Origin: Paenibacillus glycinis | Lineage (GTDB): Bacteria > Bacillota > Bacilli > Paenibacillales > Paenibacillaceae | Direction: 5' to 3' | NCBI RefSeq assembly: GCF_009909185.1 | Contig: NZ_JAAAMV010000037.1 | Location: forward strand, 1 to 64,000 | DNA length: 64,000 nucleotides | Part shown: piece after piece, positions 53,524 through 62,949 of the stretch | Position numbering within the stretch: the first letter of the stretch is position 1 | How the letters are laid out: every line of letters starts with the position of its first letter | Made by a program: the position numbers and the translations under genes | Notes under the pieces: model-generated | Told to the model about the DNA's origin: nothing | Seen by the model: only the letters and a program-made list of their open reading frames with translations | The model's database searches: none

Positions 53524-54393
53524 ATGTATCGAAAAACAATCGCATATCGTTGGTTTACTGGTTTTAACGCGACATTGCTCACTTTAATCTCCATTCTGTG
53601 TATATTGCCGCTTGTCCATGTTGCAGCCGTATCGCTCAGTTCAAGCTCGGCTGCAAGCGCCAACCAAGTTTTTTTTTGGCCGGTCGGCTTTAATGCGGAA
53701 GCCTATACTCGAACGCTTGAGAATCCTATATTCCTGCATTCGCTGCTCAAATCCGTGGAGAGAACGCTGTCAGGGACTCTACTCTCTATGGCTTTGACCG
53801 TGACGGCGGCATATGTTCTATCGCGAACGTTTTCCGGACGAGCTTTTTATTCCTGGTTTTTCGTCTTTACGATGCTGTTTAACGGTGGTTTAATCCCCAC
53901 TTATTTGGTTGTGACGAATCTTAACTTGACCAATACGATGTGGGCGCTGATCCTGCCTTCTGCCGTGAACGTTTATAACACGATCCTGATGATGCAATTT
54001 TTCCGCGCTATACCCAAGGAACTGGAGGAAGCGGCCCATATGGACGGAGCTGGATATTTGCGATCTTTGGTGACCATTTATCTCCCGCTATCTCTACCTT
54101 CCTTGGCCACCTTATCGTTGTTTGCGATGGTCTGGCACTGGAATTCGTGGTTTGACGGATTGATTTATATCACCGATTATCGACATTACCCGCTTGCAAC
54201 GTTTTTACAGACGATCATCCAGGGCGGCGACATGCGAAATACGAACATCGATCCCGGGACGCTGCAGGTCTTGTCTGAAAGAACGGTTCGTTCTTCTCAA
54301 ATTCTGATCGGAGCACTACCGATCTTGCTTGTTTATCCGTTCTTGCAACGCTTTTTCGTTCACGGGTTGACGATGGGGGCCGTCAAGGAATAA
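53524..54393 (+). CDS. ABC transporter permease (LplC type)
   Basis: 289 residues with six transmembrane helices. The periplasm-side loop is SSSSAASANQVFFWPVGFNAEAYTR, then MLFNGGLIPTYLVV. The EAA loop is LEEAAHMDGAGYLRSLVTIYLPLSL. The C-terminus HGLTMGAVKE is typical. AAAGGAGG precedes the ATG. The sensor kinase gene follows after 30 bases, so kinase and transporter are co-transcribed. Confidence 0.9.
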   Translation: MYRKTIAYRWFTGFNATLLTLISILCILPLVHVAAVSLSSSSAASANQVFFWPVGFNAEAYTRTLENPIFLHSLLKSVERTLSGTLLSMALTVTAAYVLSRTFSGRAFYSWFFVFTMLFNGGLIPTYLVVTNLNLTNTMWALILPSAVNVYNTILMMQFFRAIPKELEEAAHMDGAGYLRSLVTIYLPLSLPSLATLSLFAMVWHWNSWFDGLIYITDYRHYPLATFLQTIIQGGDMRNTNIDPGTLQVLSERTVRSSQILIGALPILLVYPFLQRFFVHGLTMGAVKE

Positions 54394-54423
54394 AGTTAGG
54401 CAAAAACCAGGGAGCCGAAGAGA

Positions 54424-56178
54424 ATGAACAGCCAGGAACGCAGTCTTTTTTCCAAGCTAGTCGTTTCGCTCATTTTATTGCTACTTCCCGTATTGATTTT
54501 GTTATTGTATTCCAATAGAGTCAATGAAAAAGTAATAACCGGGCAAATTAAGCAGTCGAGTATCGGTCAGCTGTCGACCTTGGCCGTGCAGATGGATAAT
54601 GTACTTCTGCAACTCGAGACCTTCTCGCGAATTTTGATTCGCGATCCGAACGTCATTGAATTTCAGGATTTATCCTTGCTTGATTCCGGATATTACGATC
54701 GAATCAAAAAAATCAAAACCATTCAGGATAAGCTATACCTGCAAAGCGCCTCTGCGGATTGGGTTCACGATATTACCGTGTATTCTCCTCGATCAGGCCA
54801 AACGATATCGACCGTTGACGGCGCTGCATTCGATCCGGAGCGTCTGCAGAAGCTGAGCGAGAAAAATTGGAATTTTGTTTTGCACGATGGGAAGGCCGAC
54901 GAGCAGGCCAAGCTGATCCACCTGACTGTCGAACCGTACGTTAAGGAAGGCGGGATCAGAAAGGCGAATTCGATTATCGAGATCAGCTTTGACTTGCGCA
55001 ATATCATCCGGGCTTTAGATCAATTCAAGTCTCAAGGCAACGGTGATGCCTTATTTTATAAGCCGAACGAAGTTTCGTTATCGTCAAGTTCTTGCCCTCC
55101 GGATCTTCTTCGGGAAGCTGTGTTCGCATTGAAGCGAACGCAGCTGGCGGATCAGGGCGACATTACATTTCAATGGAATGGCATTTCCTATCTCCTTGCT
55201 TATTCCGAGGTGCGGGAACTCGAGGGATATGTAGTAGGCATGGTTCCGCTATCCGAGATTCTGACGCCGTTGCATATGACCAATCGCTTCACCTATCTTG
55301 TCCTTGGATTGCTGCTCATCGTTGGCATAGCCGTATCCTGGGTGCTTTACCGCAATGTCCAGGTCCCTTTGCGCGCGCTCGTCAAGGGTGTGCAATTCAT
55401 CAAAATGGGGAATTACAAACATAGGATCTCGCTACGGGCCAATAATGAATTCCGGCTTATTATCTCCAGATTCAATGAGATGGCAGAGCAGATCCAGCAG
55501 CTCATCGAGAACGTGCTGAAGCAGCGCATTCATGCTCGGGAAGCAGAGCTCAAACAATTGCAATCGCAAATCAATCCGCATTTTTTATACAACAGCTTGT
55601 CGTACATGATCAGCATGACCAAGCTCAATCGAAAAGATGCGATCTTGGAGATGGCTTATCATTTGTCCGATTATTATCGCTACTCGACCAGGGTGGAGAA
55701 TCAATTGGTCAAGCTCGAGGAGGAACTTAAGAACGCGGCGGACTATTTAAGCATTCATCGAATGCGGATGAATCGAATTCGCTTTGAAATAGATGTGGAA
55801 AACGACATGATGGGCATTGTCGTTCCTCGATTAATCCTTCAACCCATTGTAGAGAATGCATTGATTCACGGAATCGAAGCGCTGGAGGGTGAAGGGGATA
55901 TCTCGATAACGGGCTATCACTCGGATCATCGGTATTCGCTGATCGTAGACGATAACGGAAGTGCTATGACCAAGGAGCGGCTTTCTATTTTGCAGAAGAT
56001 GTTAGCAGGTTCCAACGACGAATGGTCGAATAGCTGCGGCTTGCGAAACGTGCATCGACGGCTTCAGCTTCGTTATGGAAACGAATCCGGTTTAAGGCTT
56101 TCGATAAACGCTGCATCGGGACTTCGGGTAGAGCTTCTATGGAGAGAGGAGGGCGACGGTGAAACTGCTGATTGTTGA
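54424..56178 (+). CDS. YesM-type sensor histidine kinase
   Basis: 584 residues. Transmembrane helices at about 9-28 and 288-310 bound an extracytoplasmic dCache-like region. HAMP (about 312-365) leads to the kinase core with SQINPHFLYNSLSYMIS and the ATPase motifs NALIHGIEALEG, VDDNGSAMT and CGLRNVHRRLQLRYG. Glycine in the last motif is partly replaced (SCGLRN rather than GIGLRN). It is encoded in the operon of the 50857 importer and overlaps the response regulator gene by 20 bases. Confidence 0.9.
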   Translation: MNSQERSLFSKLVVSLILLLLPVLILLLYSNRVNEKVITGQIKQSSIGQLSTLAVQMDNVLLQLETFSRILIRDPNVIEFQDLSLLDSGYYDRIKKIKTIQDKLYLQSASADWVHDITVYSPRSGQTISTVDGAAFDPERLQKLSEKNWNFVLHDGKADEQAKLIHLTVEPYVKEGGIRKANSIIEISFDLRNIIRALDQFKSQGNGDALFYKPNEVSLSSSSCPPDLLREAVFALKRTQLADQGDITFQWNGISYLLAYSEVRELEGYVVGMVPLSEILTPLHMTNRFTYLVLGLLLIVGIAVSWVLYRNVQVPLRALVKGVQFIKMGNYKHRISLRANNEFRLIISRFNEMAEQIQQLIENVLKQRIHAREAELKQLQSQINPHFLYNSLSYMISMTKLNRKDAILEMAYHLSDYYRYSTRVENQLVKLEEELKNAADYLSIHRMRMNRIRFEIDVENDMMGIVVPRLILQPIVENALIHGIEALEGEGDISITGYHSDHRYSLIVDDNGSAMTKERLSILQKMLAGSNDEWSNSCGLRNVHRRLQLRYGNESGLRLSINAASGLRVELLWREEGDGETADC

Positions 56179-57736
56179 CGATGAGGAGCATATGGTTGAG
56201 AGCATGATCGCAAGCATAGCTTGGGAAGAGACGGGCATTACCGACGTCTTTCCCGCCTATTCCGGCAGGCAGGCACTTGACGTCATCGACAGGGAGGAGC
56301 CGGACATTGTCATAACCGATGTTCGAATGCCCGGCATGAGCGGCATTGAGCTCATACGCGCAATCAATAGCAAACGGCCCCATATTAGATGCATGCTGCT
56401 TACAGGCCATGCAGAGTTTGAATACGCTCAAGAGGGGTTGAAGCACAAGGCTTCACATTATTTGCTCAAGCCCGTCAAGGATGCCGAGTTGCTCGCTGCC
56501 GTGAAAGAAACGGTAGATACGTTGCTATCGGAACGGGAGCGGATGAGGGAATACGTACAGTCGAAGGCGATGGTGCACCGCAACCTGCCTTCCTTGCGTT
56601 CCAATTTACTGAACAATCTGATTCAGGGTCGATCTTGGCCGGAACGAAAATTAGCCGAGCAATTGCTTTTATACCGTATCCCGATCCGGATCGGCGACAC
56701 CGTATCGTTGATCCTGATTCGCATCGAGGATTACGACCATCGTTACCGTCCTGCAGATATGATGGTAATGGGCTTTGCCGTGACGAACATTATCGAGGAA
56801 ATGCTGGCTGACGTTTACGAGAGCTGGAACTGCGAGGATTTGTATGGCCATATCTTGTTCGTCGTGAACCGCAGAGCGGAGATGAGGAACGAGCGAGATC
56901 TAGAACGACTCGCAGACGAGATGCGGCGAATCGTCAGTCAATTGCTTCATCTGACCATTTCCGTCATTCTGTCACCGCTAGGAACGTTTCCCGCTTTCGT
57001 CGAAGATCTGTACCAACGCTGCGTGGCCACGGTACGTTCTCAAATCGGTTACGACAGCGATCTTGTGGTCCGGCTTAGCGGAGATAGCGAGAAGCCGGTG
57101 TCCCATGTCGTTGCCTCGTTATATTCACCGCCTTTGTTAGCGCACTTGCTCGAAGCAGGAAATTGGAGTGCCGCAAGCCAAAAGCTGGAGGAAATATTTT
57201 GCGAATGGCGGAGGAAGTATTCTGGTTCGAAGGAGCATTTGTCCGAGATTCATTATTCGTTAAAGTCTGCGTACTCCTACTTTGTGCATAAATGCGGCAG
57301 ACTGCTCGCGGATTATGATTTGCAGGCGGAAATGGATATAAAAGGCGCGGGCGAACTGGAGTATTGGGCCAAAAGCTTGCTGGACAGGCTGCAGGGAGAG
57401 ATGAACACGGAGTTATCCGAATCCCGTCATTCGCTTGTGGCTCAAATTCAGCAATTCGTCCAGGAGCATTTATCGGAAGATGTCTCGCTTCAGGCAATAG
57501 CCAATCACGTCTATATGCATCCCACGCATGTATCGAAAGTATTCAAACGAGAAACAGGGGAGAATCTTTCCGACTGCTTGCTGCGATTGCGGATGGAGAG
57601 GGCCGTATTTTTGCTGAAGGAAAGCCGACACAAAATTTATGAAGTGGCGAGCCTTTCAGGCTATAGAAACCCGACGTACTTCATCAAGGTGTTTAAGGAA
57701 CATTTTGGCGTTACGCCGCAAGAATTCAGGGATTGA
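56159..57736 (+). CDS. YesN-type response regulator (REC plus AraC HTH)
   Basis: 525 residues. The REC domain (1-120) has LLIVDDEEHM, the phospho-Asp in IVITDVRMPGMSG and Lys in YLLKPVKDAEL. A middle region of about 290 residues without a clear family (typical of long YesN proteins) leads to the AraC double HTH (about 425-525; VYMHPTHVSKVFKRETGENL, YRNPTYFIKVFKEHFGVTP). The GTG at 56159 follows GGAGGG inside the kinase gene. It is the last gene of the operon and probably activates the 50857 promoter and the divergent GH42-GH29 operon. Confidence 0.9.
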   Translation: MKLLIVDDEEHMVESMIASIAWEETGITDVFPAYSGRQALDVIDREEPDIVITDVRMPGMSGIELIRAINSKRPHIRCMLLTGHAEFEYAQEGLKHKASHYLLKPVKDAELLAAVKETVDTLLSERERMREYVQSKAMVHRNLPSLRSNLLNNLIQGRSWPERKLAEQLLLYRIPIRIGDTVSLILIRIEDYDHRYRPADMMVMGFAVTNIIEEMLADVYESWNCEDLYGHILFVVNRRAEMRNERDLERLADEMRRIVSQLLHLTISVILSPLGTFPAFVEDLYQRCVATVRSQIGYDSDLVVRLSGDSEKPVSHVVASLYSPPLLAHLLEAGNWSAASQKLEEIFCEWRRKYSGSKEHLSEIHYSLKSAYSYFVHKCGRLLADYDLQAEMDIKGAGELEYWAKSLLDRLQGEMNTELSESRHSLVAQIQQFVQEHLSEDVSLQAIANHVYMHPTHVSKVFKRETGENLSDCLLRLRMERAVFLLKESRHKIYEVASLSGYRNPTYFIKVFKEHFGVTPQEFRD

Positions 57737-57768
57737 TTCCTGACACGCCGCCTGGATGTCATCATTTT

Positions 57769-57803
57769 AAGCCGAGACCGGCTCACAACGGTCTCGGCTT
57801 TAT
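57769..57803. terminator. terminator between yesN-type and AraC genes
   Basis: A perfect 11-bp stem AAGCCGAGACC/GGTCTCGGCTT with a ten-base loop. A short T-rich tail (TTTATT) lies on the plus strand and AAAATGATG (T-rich in reverse) on the other side. Confidence 0.82.
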
Positions 57804-57878
57804 TGGCGTTCTCGGTGCTCCTGTCGATGAGTTCGACCGTTGTGTGCGCATGCTCGGCGGCAGATAAATAACGCGTTG

Positions 57879-58736
57879 TTATTCATGATTATGATGGATA
57901 TTCCTATACTGACCCGGAGGTATGTTTTCAAGTTTGCGAAAGGAAGAAACAAAATGGCTCGTATCCAGAAAGCCGACCAACAAGCCGATCGCCTTAATGG
58001 TGAGTTTTTCTTCGTTGATTAAAAATTCCTTTGCTTTCAGAATGCGAAGGTGGATGAGATATTGATAAGGGCTCATCCCCGTGGCCGTTCGAAAAAGGAA
58101 GTTCAATTGTTGGGGGCTGACACCGGCATAATCGGCCATATGGGTCAACCCAAGATTGGGATCGGAATAGTTCTCGTCAAGGAATCGGAAAAGGGGCATC
58201 AACCTGAGATTATGCTGGGAAAGCGAACGTTGATTGTCGACTTGTCCGTATCGCTTCAGATTGATCAGAAATCGATAGACGAACGCGGAACCGTCCATTC
58301 CGTTGAAATCCAAGTTTCGCAAGGCCAAATTTCGGCTTCTTTTATGCAAGGAAGACAGCGGAGAATGGGGTTCCCATTGAATAACGGTCGAAGTTGCCAG
58401 ACCCAGAGAAGAAACAATAAAAGGGGCGTAATTCCCATTGAACGTAATATACCAGGTCGACCAAGGATGCGTAAGCGTTACATAACGGTGTGGAACGTGC
58501 GGCGGCAACAGAACGCCTTGATTCTCGGACAAGGTGATCGTTTTACCCGAACATTCGAACAAACCTTTTCCGCCGGTAGTCTGCAGCCAATGGTAACAGT
58601 GGTAACCATCCGGTCGGACGAATTCCTCCTGCCATTCATTCCAGCCCATTAATTCAATGAAGATAGGGAGGGTACGATCCAAGGTCGTCACCAGCATCTG
58701 TTTCATGTAGTGCTGCAACGGATCACCGACTTTCAT
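57879..58736 (-). CDS. AraC family transcriptional regulator with cupin domain
   Basis: 285 residues. The cupin half has GYHCYHWLQTTGGKGLFECSG and NQGVLLPPHVPHRY. The double HTH has VSPQQLNFLFRTATGMSPYQY and VGFLDTSHFVSSFRKLENIPPGQY. It is divergent from the binding-protein operon at 59094 and probably controls it. The start is uncertain: the ATG at 58736 has no clear ribosome binding site, whereas GGTGAT lies just inside, close to an in-frame TTG at 58718. Confidence 0.85.
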   Translation of the reverse strand: MKVGDPLQHYMKQMLVTTLDRTLPIFIELMGWNEWQEEFVRPDGYHCYHWLQTTGGKGLFECSGKTITLSENQGVLLPPHVPHRYVTLTHPWSTWYITFNGNYAPFIVSSLGLATSTVIQWEPHSPLSSLHKRSRNLALRNLDFNGMDGSAFVYRFLINLKRYGQVDNQRSLSQHNLRLMPLFRFLDENYSDPNLGLTHMADYAGVSPQQLNFLFRTATGMSPYQYLIHLRILKAKEFLINEEKLTIKAIGLLVGFLDTSHFVSSFRKLENIPPGQYRNIHHNHE

Positions 58737-58887
58737 TTTTTTATATGTTATAAGAATTATACAAGATTTTATATCGGTGAGTCATCCTTTATTATTTAGT
58801 TGAGAGTAAGAGGAAGGTTGTCCTTATAAGGTGAGTAAATGGTTCGTAGTAGCGGATTATGAATAGAGGCATTATACGAGAATAAAA

Positions 58888-58901
58888 TGGAAGCGTTTAC
58901 A
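58888..58901 (+). promoter_or_regulatory. cre-like CcpA site upstream of the 59094 operon
   Basis: TGGAAGCGTTTACA matches the cre consensus TGWAARCGYTWNCW at 13 of 14 positions. TATACG 10 bases upstream (58873-58878) may be the -10 box, which would place cre at the start of the transcript. The rest of 58737-59093 is AT-rich leader DNA, with only the small frame at 58994. Confidence 0.6.
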
Positions 58902-58993
58902 AATGGAGAGGGATGCCATTGGCGTGCTACGGCTGCAATTCGCAGGAGATGAAATCAAATATTTATATGAAAGGATGTGGAGGTGGCTGGTAC

Positions 58994-59068
58994 ATGACAT
59001 TCGGGGAAGACACTATGAAAGGAGGGGATTCCGTGCCCGTGAAGCTTGGCACAGCATATCGAGGATAA
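58994..59068 (+). CDS. possible 24-residue leader peptide
   Basis: ATG 58994 follows GGAGGTGG with a seven-base gap, one of the best ribosome binding sites in the region. The frame encodes MTFGEDTMKGGDSVPVKLGT plus four residues and stops 25 bases before the binding-protein start. A second strong AAAGGAGGGG lies inside the frame before GTG 59033. No family is recognised. It may be a translated leader coupled to the binding-protein gene, or a gene remnant. Confidence 0.3.
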   Translation: MTFGEDTMKGGDSVPVKLGTAYRG

Positions 59069-59093
59069 TCAAATCGAAAAAGGGGTGTTTGCG

Positions 59094-60776
59094 TTGAAAG
59101 CAAAAAAATGGCTATCGCTATTCCTAGCTGCTACTATGCTTCTCGTTCTGCTTGCCGCTTGTTCTCAAAATAATTCTGGCAGCGCTTCCAGTTCCAATGA
59201 CAGTTCCAACTCATCCGGTTCACAACCGGCATCCAACAGCTCCAAGCCTGTTTCCGTGAATTTATTCGCCGGTACGTCCAGCTTCAACGGTAACCTGGAT
59301 ACCAACTGGTTCACGAAATATGCGGAAGAAAAGTTTAATATCGATATTAACTGGACCGTCGTGCCTAATACGGACATAGGCACGAAGCAGCCCATTCTTC
59401 TGGCAAGCGGTCAATATCCCGATATTTTTTGGGCGGGGTCCTTTAACAACGCTGATTTATTGAAGTACGGCAAGCAAGGCGTGCTAATCCCCTTGAACGA
59501 TCTCATTCAAAAATATGCTCCAAACGTGTGGAACGCCATTCAGAACACGCCTGCTCTCAAGCAAGGGATATTCGCGCCGGACGGAAACGTCTATGGCTTG
59601 CCGTTCTATAATTACTGCTTGCATTGCTATTACTCGCACAAGGTTTGGGTGTATAAGCCGCTGCTGGACAAATACAATCTCAGTCTCCCTGCGACGACGG
59701 AGGATTTCGACCATATGCTTGAGGTGTTTAAAGAGAACGGAATTTTGCCTTTAACCGGCTCTACGGACGGCTGGAATTCCGATCCGACTACATTTCTCAT
59801 GAATTCCTTCATCTACGACGATGGCGGCGATCATCTGAACATTACGGATGGCAAAATCGGATTCTCGCCGATCCAGGATCAGTGGAGGCAAGGGCTTGAA
59901 TATATTCACGGCCTGTATTCGAAAGGTTTGATTAGCACCGCCGCTTTCACGCAAACCAATGACGTGCTGGCAAAACAGGCGATCAACCATGAGGTCGGCG
60001 TGGTTCCTTGGGGTTGTATGAACTGCGTTGTCGGTGCCGACCATATGAGCGACATCGTAAATTGGGAGACGATCCCTCCTTTAGCGGGGCCGGACGGCGT
60101 GCAGTATGCCTCGTTCGCAGGAAATGGCGTCAGCGGCGCCGTGTTTGCGATTACGAACAGCGCCAAAGAGGATGAAAAAATCGCGATCATGAAGCTGTTG
60201 GATTACATGTGGACGACAGAAGGAACGACGATCGCCAATCTTGGTCCGGAAGGAAAGTATTGGTCCAAAGCCAACGAAGGCGAGAAAGGATTGGTGGGGA
60301 CTCAGGCAGCGTACAATTTGACATCCCAGCCGCCAAGTCCTTTTACTTGGGGTTGGGACCAGCTGGGGCCGTTCAATCAGTCGGAAGAATGGCGAAACGG
60401 CATTGTGGCCAAGCCGCCTTTCGCGACTGACGGTTCCGGTTCGGAGGCCTTGCTTCAGTATTACACCTTAAGGGATTATGCAGGCAAACAACCGAAGGAA
60501 GTGGTGCCCGCTTCCATATGGATCAAGCCCGAAGATTCGCAATCCTATGCTCAGTTGAAGACGAGCATCAATAATTATGTAAAGCAATGGACGGCCGAAT
60601 TCATTGTCGGGCATAAATCCCTTGACAAGGATTGGGATGGCTACGTCTCCGGCGTTAAAAAGCTGGGTCTCGATCAGTACCTCGACATTACCGAATCCGC
60701 AATGGTTCAGCCATTCGATACGAGTACGTTCCAGAAAGACGAAGAAGTGGTTAAGTTTCTGGAGTCTATAAAGTAA
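59094..60776 (+). CDS. ABC transporter binding lipoprotein (LplA type)
   Basis: 560 residues. The signal peptide ends in the lipobox LAAC (about residue 23), followed by a Ser/Asn linker. The core has KFNIDINWTVVPNTDIGTKQ, LASGQYPDIFWAGSF, IPLNDLIQKYAPNVW and KVWVYKPLLDKYNLSLP. The C-terminal end (VVKFLESIK) is complete. The TTG at 59094 is selected because AAAAGGGGTG lies at correct spacing and the signal peptide then begins LKAKKWLSL. Its ligand is unknown; the neighbouring fuconolactonase gene suggests a fucose-containing oligosaccharide. Confidence 0.9.
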   Translation: MKAKKWLSLFLAATMLLVLLAACSQNNSGSASSSNDSSNSSGSQPASNSSKPVSVNLFAGTSSFNGNLDTNWFTKYAEEKFNIDINWTVVPNTDIGTKQPILLASGQYPDIFWAGSFNNADLLKYGKQGVLIPLNDLIQKYAPNVWNAIQNTPALKQGIFAPDGNVYGLPFYNYCLHCYYSHKVWVYKPLLDKYNLSLPATTEDFDHMLEVFKENGILPLTGSTDGWNSDPTTFLMNSFIYDDGGDHLNITDGKIGFSPIQDQWRQGLEYIHGLYSKGLISTAAFTQTNDVLAKQAINHEVGVVPWGCMNCVVGADHMSDIVNWETIPPLAGPDGVQYASFAGNGVSGAVFAITNSAKEDEKIAIMKLLDYMWTTEGTTIANLGPEGKYWSKANEGEKGLVGTQAAYNLTSQPPSPFTWGWDQLGPFNQSEEWRNGIVAKPPFATDGSGSEALLQYYTLRDYAGKQPKEVVPASIWIKPEDSQSYAQLKTSINNYVKQWTAEFIVGHKSLDKDWDGYVSGVKKLGLDQYLDITESAMVQPFDTSTFQKDEEVVKFLESIK

Positions 60777-60822
60777 CCCCGGACCAGGTCGACCCCTTCT
60801 GACCTTTGATTAGCATGGATTG

Positions 60823-60867
60823 GCGTCATCCTCTTAAGGGCTCAGGGAGGATGATGCAACTTTTTTT
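60823..60867 (+). terminator. attenuator-like hairpin between binding protein and permease
   Basis: GCGTCATCCTC/GAGGATGATGC (one wobble) followed by AAC and seven T residues. Its place matches the hairpins at 45153 and 52521. Confidence 0.78.
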
Positions 60868-60884
60868 ACGAGGGAATGGTGAGT

Positions 60885-61802
60885 ATGAGAATGGGTATTG
60901 CGATGAAGAGGAGTATCGTTAGGCATTGGCCGTTATATGTAATTATATCGCTGCCGACAGCCTTCTTGATCGCATTTAGCTATTGGCCGATGTTGGGGGT
61001 TCAAATCGCTTTTCGGGAGTATAGCCCGGTACTTGGCGTATGGAAAAGTCCATGGATAGGTCTCCATCAATTCCAATCGTTCATTTCGTCCCCTTATTTT
61101 TGGCCGTTAGTTAAAAATACGCTGTCTTTGAGCGTTTACTATATTGCCGTTTCGATCCCGTGCGCGGTGATTCTCGCAATCGCCTTGAACGAAGTGCGGA
61201 GCGTGCGATTTAAAAAAGTGGTGCAGATGTTTACGTATGCGCCGTATTTTATTTCGACGGTCATACTCGTCGGCATGATCCAAATCATTCTTTCTCCGAC
61301 AAGCGGACCGCTTGCGCTCGTTTTCCATCAATTCGGCATATCCAACCCTCCTAATTTGCTGGGAAGCGCAAGCGGATTTTCCTCCATCTATGTGTGGTCC
61401 GGAATCTGGCAAGAGACCGGATATGGAGCCGTCATCTATCTTGCGGCGCTTGCGGGCGTGAATCCGGAACTCTATGAGGCGGCGAAAATCGACGGCGCGT
61501 CGCGGCTTCAGAAAATTCGGTTCGTGGACCTTCCGGGGATCAGTCCGGCGATTATCATTTTATTGATTTTGAGCGTCGGCGGCTTGTTGAGCGTGGGATT
61601 CGAAAAGACATTTCTTCTGCAGAACAATTTGAATTTGAGCAAATCCGAAATCATTTCGACTTACGTCTATAAAACGGGGCTGGTCAATGCCGATTTCAGC
61701 TTTGCCTCGGCGATCGGTTTGTTTAACTCCGTCGTCGGATTGATTTTGATCTCGATTGTTAACTATACGGCTCGCAAGGTTTCGGACAGTAGCTTGTTTT
61801 AA
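60885..61802 (+). CDS. ABC transporter permease (LplB type)
   Basis: About 305 residues and six transmembrane helices (LYVIISLPTAFLIAFSYWPM, FREYSPVLGVWKSPWIGLHQ). The EAA loop is LYEAAKIDGASRLQKIRFVDLPGI. Several nearby starts exist (60876, 60885, 60891); 60885 is chosen for spacing from AGGGA. The partner permease starts 18 bases after the stop. Confidence 0.88.
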   Translation: MRMGIAMKRSIVRHWPLYVIISLPTAFLIAFSYWPMLGVQIAFREYSPVLGVWKSPWIGLHQFQSFISSPYFWPLVKNTLSLSVYYIAVSIPCAVILAIALNEVRSVRFKKVVQMFTYAPYFISTVILVGMIQIILSPTSGPLALVFHQFGISNPPNLLGSASGFSSIYVWSGIWQETGYGAVIYLAALAGVNPELYEAAKIDGASRLQKIRFVDLPGISPAIIILLILSVGGLLSVGFEKTFLLQNNLNLSKSEIISTYVYKTGLVNADFSFASAIGLFNSVVGLILISIVNYTARKVSDSSLF

Positions 61803-61820
61803 GGAAGGAGGGGAAGTCCG

Positions 61821-62723
61821 TTGCAATCAACGATTCGGGAATCCGGGCAAGACCGAATTTTTTTATGCTGCGTGTATATTTTTTTGAGCGTGATCCTTTT
61901 ACTGATCTTCTATCCGCTCCTGTATATTGTCAGTTCTTCTTTTAGTTCGGCTGCGGCGGTTCAGAGTGGAAAGGTATGGCTATGGCCGATCGATCCTACA
62001 TTGGATGGATATGTCGGCGTCTTTAAATATAACGCCGTTTGGACCGGGTTTTTGAATGCTATTATTTATACGGTCTGCGGAACCGCGTTAAGCGTGAGCC
62101 TGACGATTATGATGGCATATCCTCTGTCCAGAAAGGAGATGTTCGGCCGCGGCGTTTGGATCTGGGGTATCCTCATCGCGATGCTGTTTAACGGAGGTCT
62201 CATCCCGTTCTATCTCGTCGTTAAAGATCTTGGAATGGTAGACACGCGTTGGGCAATCATCGTTCCGACCGCCCTTAATATCTTTGCCGTCATTATCGCG
62301 AAGACTTTCTTCCAGAACTCCTTGCCGAAAGAACTGTACGAGGCTGCCCAACTGGATGGGTGCGGCGATTTTCGGTTCTTGACGCGCATGGTGCTTCCGC
62401 TCTCCAAACCGATACTAGCCGTTCTTGTCTTATGGGGAGCGGTCGGTCAATGGAATTCGTATTTTAATGCCTTGATTTTTTTAAACTCGCCTTCGCTATA
62501 TCCTTTGCAGCTCGTACTCCGTCAAATACTGGTGGAAAATAAAATCGATTATACGAGCATGTCCGCGTCGATGGATACGCAAAAACTTGTGGTCATGCAA
62601 AATATGGAGACCTTGCTCAAATATTCTCTGATCATCATTACGACAATTCCGATTCTTTTAATCTACCCGTTTGTCCAAAAGTATTTTGTTCAAGGCGTAT
62701 TTGTGGGCTCCATAAAAGAATAA
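61821..62723 (+). CDS. ABC transporter permease (LplC type)
   Basis: 300 residues and six transmembrane helices. Motifs are IVSSSFSSAAAVQSGKVWLW, MLFNGGLIPFYLVV and the EAA loop LYEAAQLDGCGDFRFLTRMVLP, ending FVQGVFVGSIKE. The TTG at 61821 follows AAGGAGGGG. It is the last transporter gene and is followed by a weak terminator. Confidence 0.9.
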   Translation: MQSTIRESGQDRIFLCCVYIFLSVILLLIFYPLLYIVSSSFSSAAAVQSGKVWLWPIDPTLDGYVGVFKYNAVWTGFLNAIIYTVCGTALSVSLTIMMAYPLSRKEMFGRGVWIWGILIAMLFNGGLIPFYLVVKDLGMVDTRWAIIVPTALNIFAVIIAKTFFQNSLPKELYEAAQLDGCGDFRFLTRMVLPLSKPILAVLVLWGAVGQWNSYFNALIFLNSPSLYPLQLVLRQILVENKIDYTSMSASMDTQKLVVMQNMETLLKYSLIIITTIPILLIYPFVQKYFVQGVFVGSIKE

Positions 62724-62791
62724 ACCACTTGTGCTTTGACCAACTTAAAGGTCGAACTTGGCTGCAATCAATTGAAAGTACAGTTCAAACG

Positions 62792-62820
62792 AAGCGCTCT
62801 CATTGACGGGGGCGCTTTTC
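62792..62820 (+). terminator. probable terminator of the 59094 operon
   Basis: AAGCGC/GCGCTT stem, 14-base loop, then TTTT. Modest strength. Confidence 0.5.
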
Positions 62821-62844
62821 ACGTGCTTGCCACGCAAAACATCT

Positions 62845-62949
62845 TCAGATACAAGTTCGTCGGAATTGATTTGGCGTTACGCCAACAATCTTATTGAAGA
62901 CTTGATGGAAGTGGGGCAAGCTCTCGAATCCACGGTTCGTAAATCGTGC
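62845..62949 (-). pseudogene. AraC regulator C-terminal remnant
   Basis: On the minus strand a 34-codon reading ends RGFESLPHFHQVFNKIVGVT then PNQFRR, the unmistakable second HTH and tail of an AraC protein. A TAA stop (62950-62952) precedes it, and no first HTH or sensor domain is found upstream. It is the last trace of a deleted regulator beside the transporter operon. The rest of 62724-63078 contains the terminator and no other gene. Confidence 0.7.

Noticed and set aside
58903..59097. 64-codon frame ahead of the 59094 gene
   Set aside because: It has no ribosome binding site and an Arg-rich translation. The alternative frame at 58994 has a far better start.
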